From assembly GCA_964537925.1 (NCBI GenBank), contig CAZICV010000004.1:62001-126000 (forward strand): a stretch of 64,000 nt of DNA, given 5' to 3'. How positions within the stretch are numbered: position 1 is the first letter of the stretch; each line of letters opens with the position of its first letter. The DNA comes from SLDF01 sp964537925. Its GTDB lineage: Bacteria > Bacteroidota > Bacteroidia > Chitinophagales > Saprospiraceae. The notes below the pieces were generated by a model. It did not search any database, was not told where the DNA came from, and was given only the letters and a program-made list of their open reading frames with translations. Below are positions 62,171 through 64,000 of the stretch, in pieces. The translations under genes and the position numbers were made by a program.

Positions 62171-62588
62171 GGTATATGCGTTTGATAAGGTGAATGGTCC
62201 GATATTACAATCTGAAGACTCTACCCTGGACAAAGCTGTTACGATACAGATAGCCTTTGCTGCTTTAAGCCGGTTCGCACTCCGCGATAAAAATACCAGC
62301 TAAAGGAGAAACGCTGTGGTTATACAGCTACCTCTCGATGTCACCCATGCTCACGGTCCAACCGAAGACAGCAAATGACTCTGTCCCTCTCATGAGATAA
62401 CAACATCCCACCCTCACAAAGGAGCCCCTTTGAAGATGTGGCGGGCTGATCGAAGCCAATTTATCCAGACTTATATATCGCGTAAATTATGCGCTGAAAC
62501 TGTAGAGACTTGATAGTTCGAGCGCTACTACCTCCTGTGCCTTACCAACGAAGTTATTCTTTTCTCTCCGGTTTTTCAAATCTTTCTC
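62171..62588. other. Intergenic region upstream of radC
   Basis: 418 bases between the radC start and the end of the small exported-protein gene. A short frame runs on the plus strand but has no recognisable protein. I see no exact promoter element, tRNA or repeat. Confidence 0.45.
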
Positions 62589-62933
62589 TCAAAATAACGG
62601 TCTCACCTGCAAACTGTCTCCTTTTATCAGGTCTGGATCGGGGTCTTCGGGTCTGATCGGTCTCAATGGCAACCCATCTTCAAGCCTGCGTTTTTCCATC
62701 GCTTCACGGATGAGTATGGAGTCGACCAACGTTTCTGCAGCATTCAATGCGTTGCTCTTGCATTCGTCCAGTTTTTTTTGTGTCAGCTCGGCGATGCGTC
62801 TTTCGAGGCTTTGTTTTGCAAATGGTGACCATCCTAACGTATCGGCCGGCTGAATGGCGGAGACGGATGCTATGGTGACCAGGGCTGCTGCCAGCAGGTA
62901 CGCCCTCTTATACATATTCTCTGCTATTTTCAT
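62589..62933 (-). CDS. Small exported protein, unknown
   Basis: 114 residues with a signal-peptide-like start (YKRAYLLAAALVTIASVSAI) and a polar, helix-prone mature part (KQSLERRIAELTQKKLDECK) ending in proline-rich LRPIRPEDPDPDLIKGDS. One cysteine. The ATG at 62933 overlaps the stop of the upstream lipoprotein gene by 4 bases (ATGA), so the two are translationally coupled. Both follow lptB, whose neighbours often serve the envelope. Function unknown. Confidence 0.6.
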   Translation of the reverse strand: MKIAENMYKRAYLLAAALVTIASVSAIQPADTLGWSPFAKQSLERRIAELTQKKLDECKSNALNAAETLVDSILIREAMEKRRLEDGLPLRPIRPEDPDPDLIKGDSLQVRPLF

Positions 62934-63205
62934 TGGGCTGATTTTATCTGCTGTATCTCGCGGACACGGACTTCATAGATAGAGTCTTTGGCTCTTTCCA
63001 GCCAGTGAGTATATATACTGTCACAAGCTGCCTTGATCACAGAGTCTTGCTGAAGTACGGAAGTGCGGGCCAGCGTTTCGATTTGTTGCCGTATAGCTTT
63101 GTCCAGTTCCTTTTTCTCCCTGACGCAGCTCGTCACTGCAGTAGAAGCAGCTACCAGCAGGCACAGCAAAAGTTTTTCAGCGGATCTCTCTTTCCTGGTC
63201 GACAT
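62930..63205 (-). CDS. Small lipoprotein downstream of lptB
   Basis: 91 residues from the ATG at 63205: basic start, hydrophobic stretch and lipobox (LLVAASTAVTSC), then a short charged helical domain (EKKELDKAIRQQIETLARTS). The frame is open 108 bases upstream into lptB, but the lipoprotein signal begins at 63205. It overlaps the lptB stop by 29 bases, so it is probably coupled to it. Function unknown; its twin-like neighbour also begins with a signal sequence. Confidence 0.65.
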   Translation of the reverse strand: MSTRKERSAEKLLLCLLVAASTAVTSCVREKKELDKAIRQQIETLARTSVLQQDSVIKAACDSIYTHWLERAKDSIYEVRVREIQQIKSAQ

Positions 63206-63938
63206 CGATCTGTTTTCTTTTGAGTTCGAAATGTTGTCCCAGGTACACCTTACGTACGATTTCATCTTCAGCCAGCTCTTCGGCAGTGCCCGATCGCAGT
63301 ATCTTCCCTTCAAACATCAGGTAAGCCCTGTCCGTGATCGAAAGTGTCTCCTGCACATTGTGATCCGTGATGAGGATACCGATATTTTTAGTCCGCAACT
63401 TGGCTACGATATACTGTATATCTTCTACGGCGATCGGGTCGATCCCTGCAAATGGCTCATCGAGCAGGATGAAATTCGGTCCCGTAGCCAGTGCCCGCGC
63501 TATCTCGGTGCGGCGGCGTTCCCCTCCGGAAACAGTATCCCCCCTGTTGCGGCGGACCTTGTGCAGGCCAAATTCATCGAGCAGCGACTCCAGCTTCTCT
63601 TCCTGCTGGTCCTTGTTCAGACCGGTCATCTGCAGTACAGCCCTTATATTGTCCTCCACACTGAGCTTTCTGAACACAGACGGCTCCTGGGGCAGGTACC
63701 CGATTCCTCTCCTCGCCCGCTGGAACATGGGTAGCCGGGTGATCTCCTGCTTGTCGAGGTATACATGGCCCTCGTTGGGCCTGATGAAACCCACCATCAT
63801 GTAGAACGTAGTCGTCTTGCCGGCACCATTGGGGCCCAGAAGACCTACGATCTCTCCCTGGTCTACATAGAGACTCACATCCTGCGCCACCGTACGGCGA
63901 CCATAGGTCTTCATCAACTTATTTGCGCTCAGTTGCAT
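63177..63938 (-). CDS. lptB: LPS export ABC transporter ATP-binding protein LptB
   Basis: 253 residues, full length for LptB. Walker A GPNGAGKTTTFYMM (35-48), Q-loop, RARRGIGYLPQEPSVFRKLS, signature VSGGERRRTEIARALATGP, Walker B FILLDEPFAGIDPIAVEDIQ, and the H-loop LITDHNVQETLSITDRAYLM. This ATPase drives lipopolysaccharide extraction with LptFG. A short piece of the next gene upstream, probably encoding another export factor, ends 6 bases before its start. Confidence 0.95.
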   Translation of the reverse strand: MQLSANKLMKTYGRRTVAQDVSLYVDQGEIVGLLGPNGAGKTTTFYMMVGFIRPNEGHVYLDKQEITRLPMFQRARRGIGYLPQEPSVFRKLSVEDNIRAVLQMTGLNKDQQEEKLESLLDEFGLHKVRRNRGDTVSGGERRRTEIARALATGPNFILLDEPFAGIDPIAVEDIQYIVAKLRTKNIGILITDHNVQETLSITDRAYLMFEGKILRSGTAEELAEDEIVRKVYLGQHFELKRKQIDVDQEREIR

Positions 63939-63944
63939 ACCGGT

Positions 63945-64000
63945 TCATTCTTTTATCTCCTGAGTTTCGGGCTCCCCGACGACTGGGGCACGGTCCTCAA
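63945..64000 (-). CDS. 3' end of an upstream gene, probably LPS-export related
   Basis: One frame is open from the window edge to TGA at 63945-63947 and ends with the acidic EDRAPVVGEPETQEIKE. The other frames are stopped or shorter. In Bacteroidota the gene before lptB often encodes an OstA/LptA-like protein; I cannot confirm that from 18 codons. Truncated by the window end. Confidence 0.35.
   Translation of the reverse strand, partial: EDRAPVVGEPETQEIKE

Overview
The window is a chromosomal piece of a member of the Bacteroidota. The evidence is exact TAnnTTTG promoter -7 elements before several genes, type IX secretion (T9SS) C-terminal sorting domains on four surface proteins, and Bacteroidota-typical families (GlmU-like sugar nucleotidyltransferase, DUF4834, DUF4142, HMA-like-N-terminus AraC regulators). 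Base composition looks close to 50-55% GC by eye, and several genes seem to start with TTG. A Saprospiria- or Chitinophagia-like lineage is my guess, not a demonstrated fact. I found no tRNA, rRNA, CRISPR array, insertion sequence or prophage gene.

Layout. 1-2.2 kb: end of a GlmU-like gene, a spermidine-synthase-like methyltransferase and a small membrane/TPR protein. 2.3-9.9 kb (minus strand): a metal-efflux locus in which an OmpR-type regulator and kinase precede a CzcC-B-A (TolC, adaptor, RND pump) operon; a perfect CTTAAA-N5-CTTAAA direct repeat sits at the operon's promoter. 10.3-13.1 kb: AraC regulator, stand-alone receiver and CHASE3/PAS kinase, closely packed. 13.3-19.3 kb: an envelope-stress-type set (DUF4142 lipoprotein, hydrophilic repeat protein, YtxH, a 48-residue lmo0937-type protein, YihY/BrkB, FAD oxidoreductase, DUF748/AsmA-like), punctuated by strong hairpins. 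19.5-21.4 kb: a P1B-type metal ATPase with an altered DKTGT loop. 21.4-24.4 kb: a long inverted repeat followed by an unknown protein ending in CPPAC, a multi-pass membrane protein overlapping a HisKA_3 kinase, and a LuxR-type response regulator; this is the best candidate for an undescribed system here. 24.4-28.7 kb (minus): a second OmpR/kinase pair, a DUF1275 (YoaK) protein, a lipocalin-like protein and a UspA-like protein.

29-45 kb is the exported-protein region: an SGNH-hydrolase-like T9SS protein, two tandem T9SS surface proteins whose nearly identical DNA is interrupted by one divergent block, endonuclease V, a DUF1801 protein, a GNAT acetyltransferase, a DUF4180 gene with an apparent N-terminal frameshift, a lipoprotein, a zinc metallopeptidase and a 1504-residue multidomain subtilisin. 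45-47.8 kb: ECF sigma factor, membrane (anti-sigma-like) protein and coiled-coil/outer-membrane protein in one operon.

47.9-64 kb is mostly housekeeping: tsaE - alanine dehydrogenase - flavin reductase; peroxiredoxin - clpS - aat (the last two belong to the bacterial N-degron pathway); DMT exporter and O-methyltransferase; BamA/TamA-like outer membrane protein divergent from hemW; glycosyltransferase, DUF4834, ABC exporter, PAS/HisKA protein without an ATPase domain, RadC, two small exported proteins and lptB at the edge.
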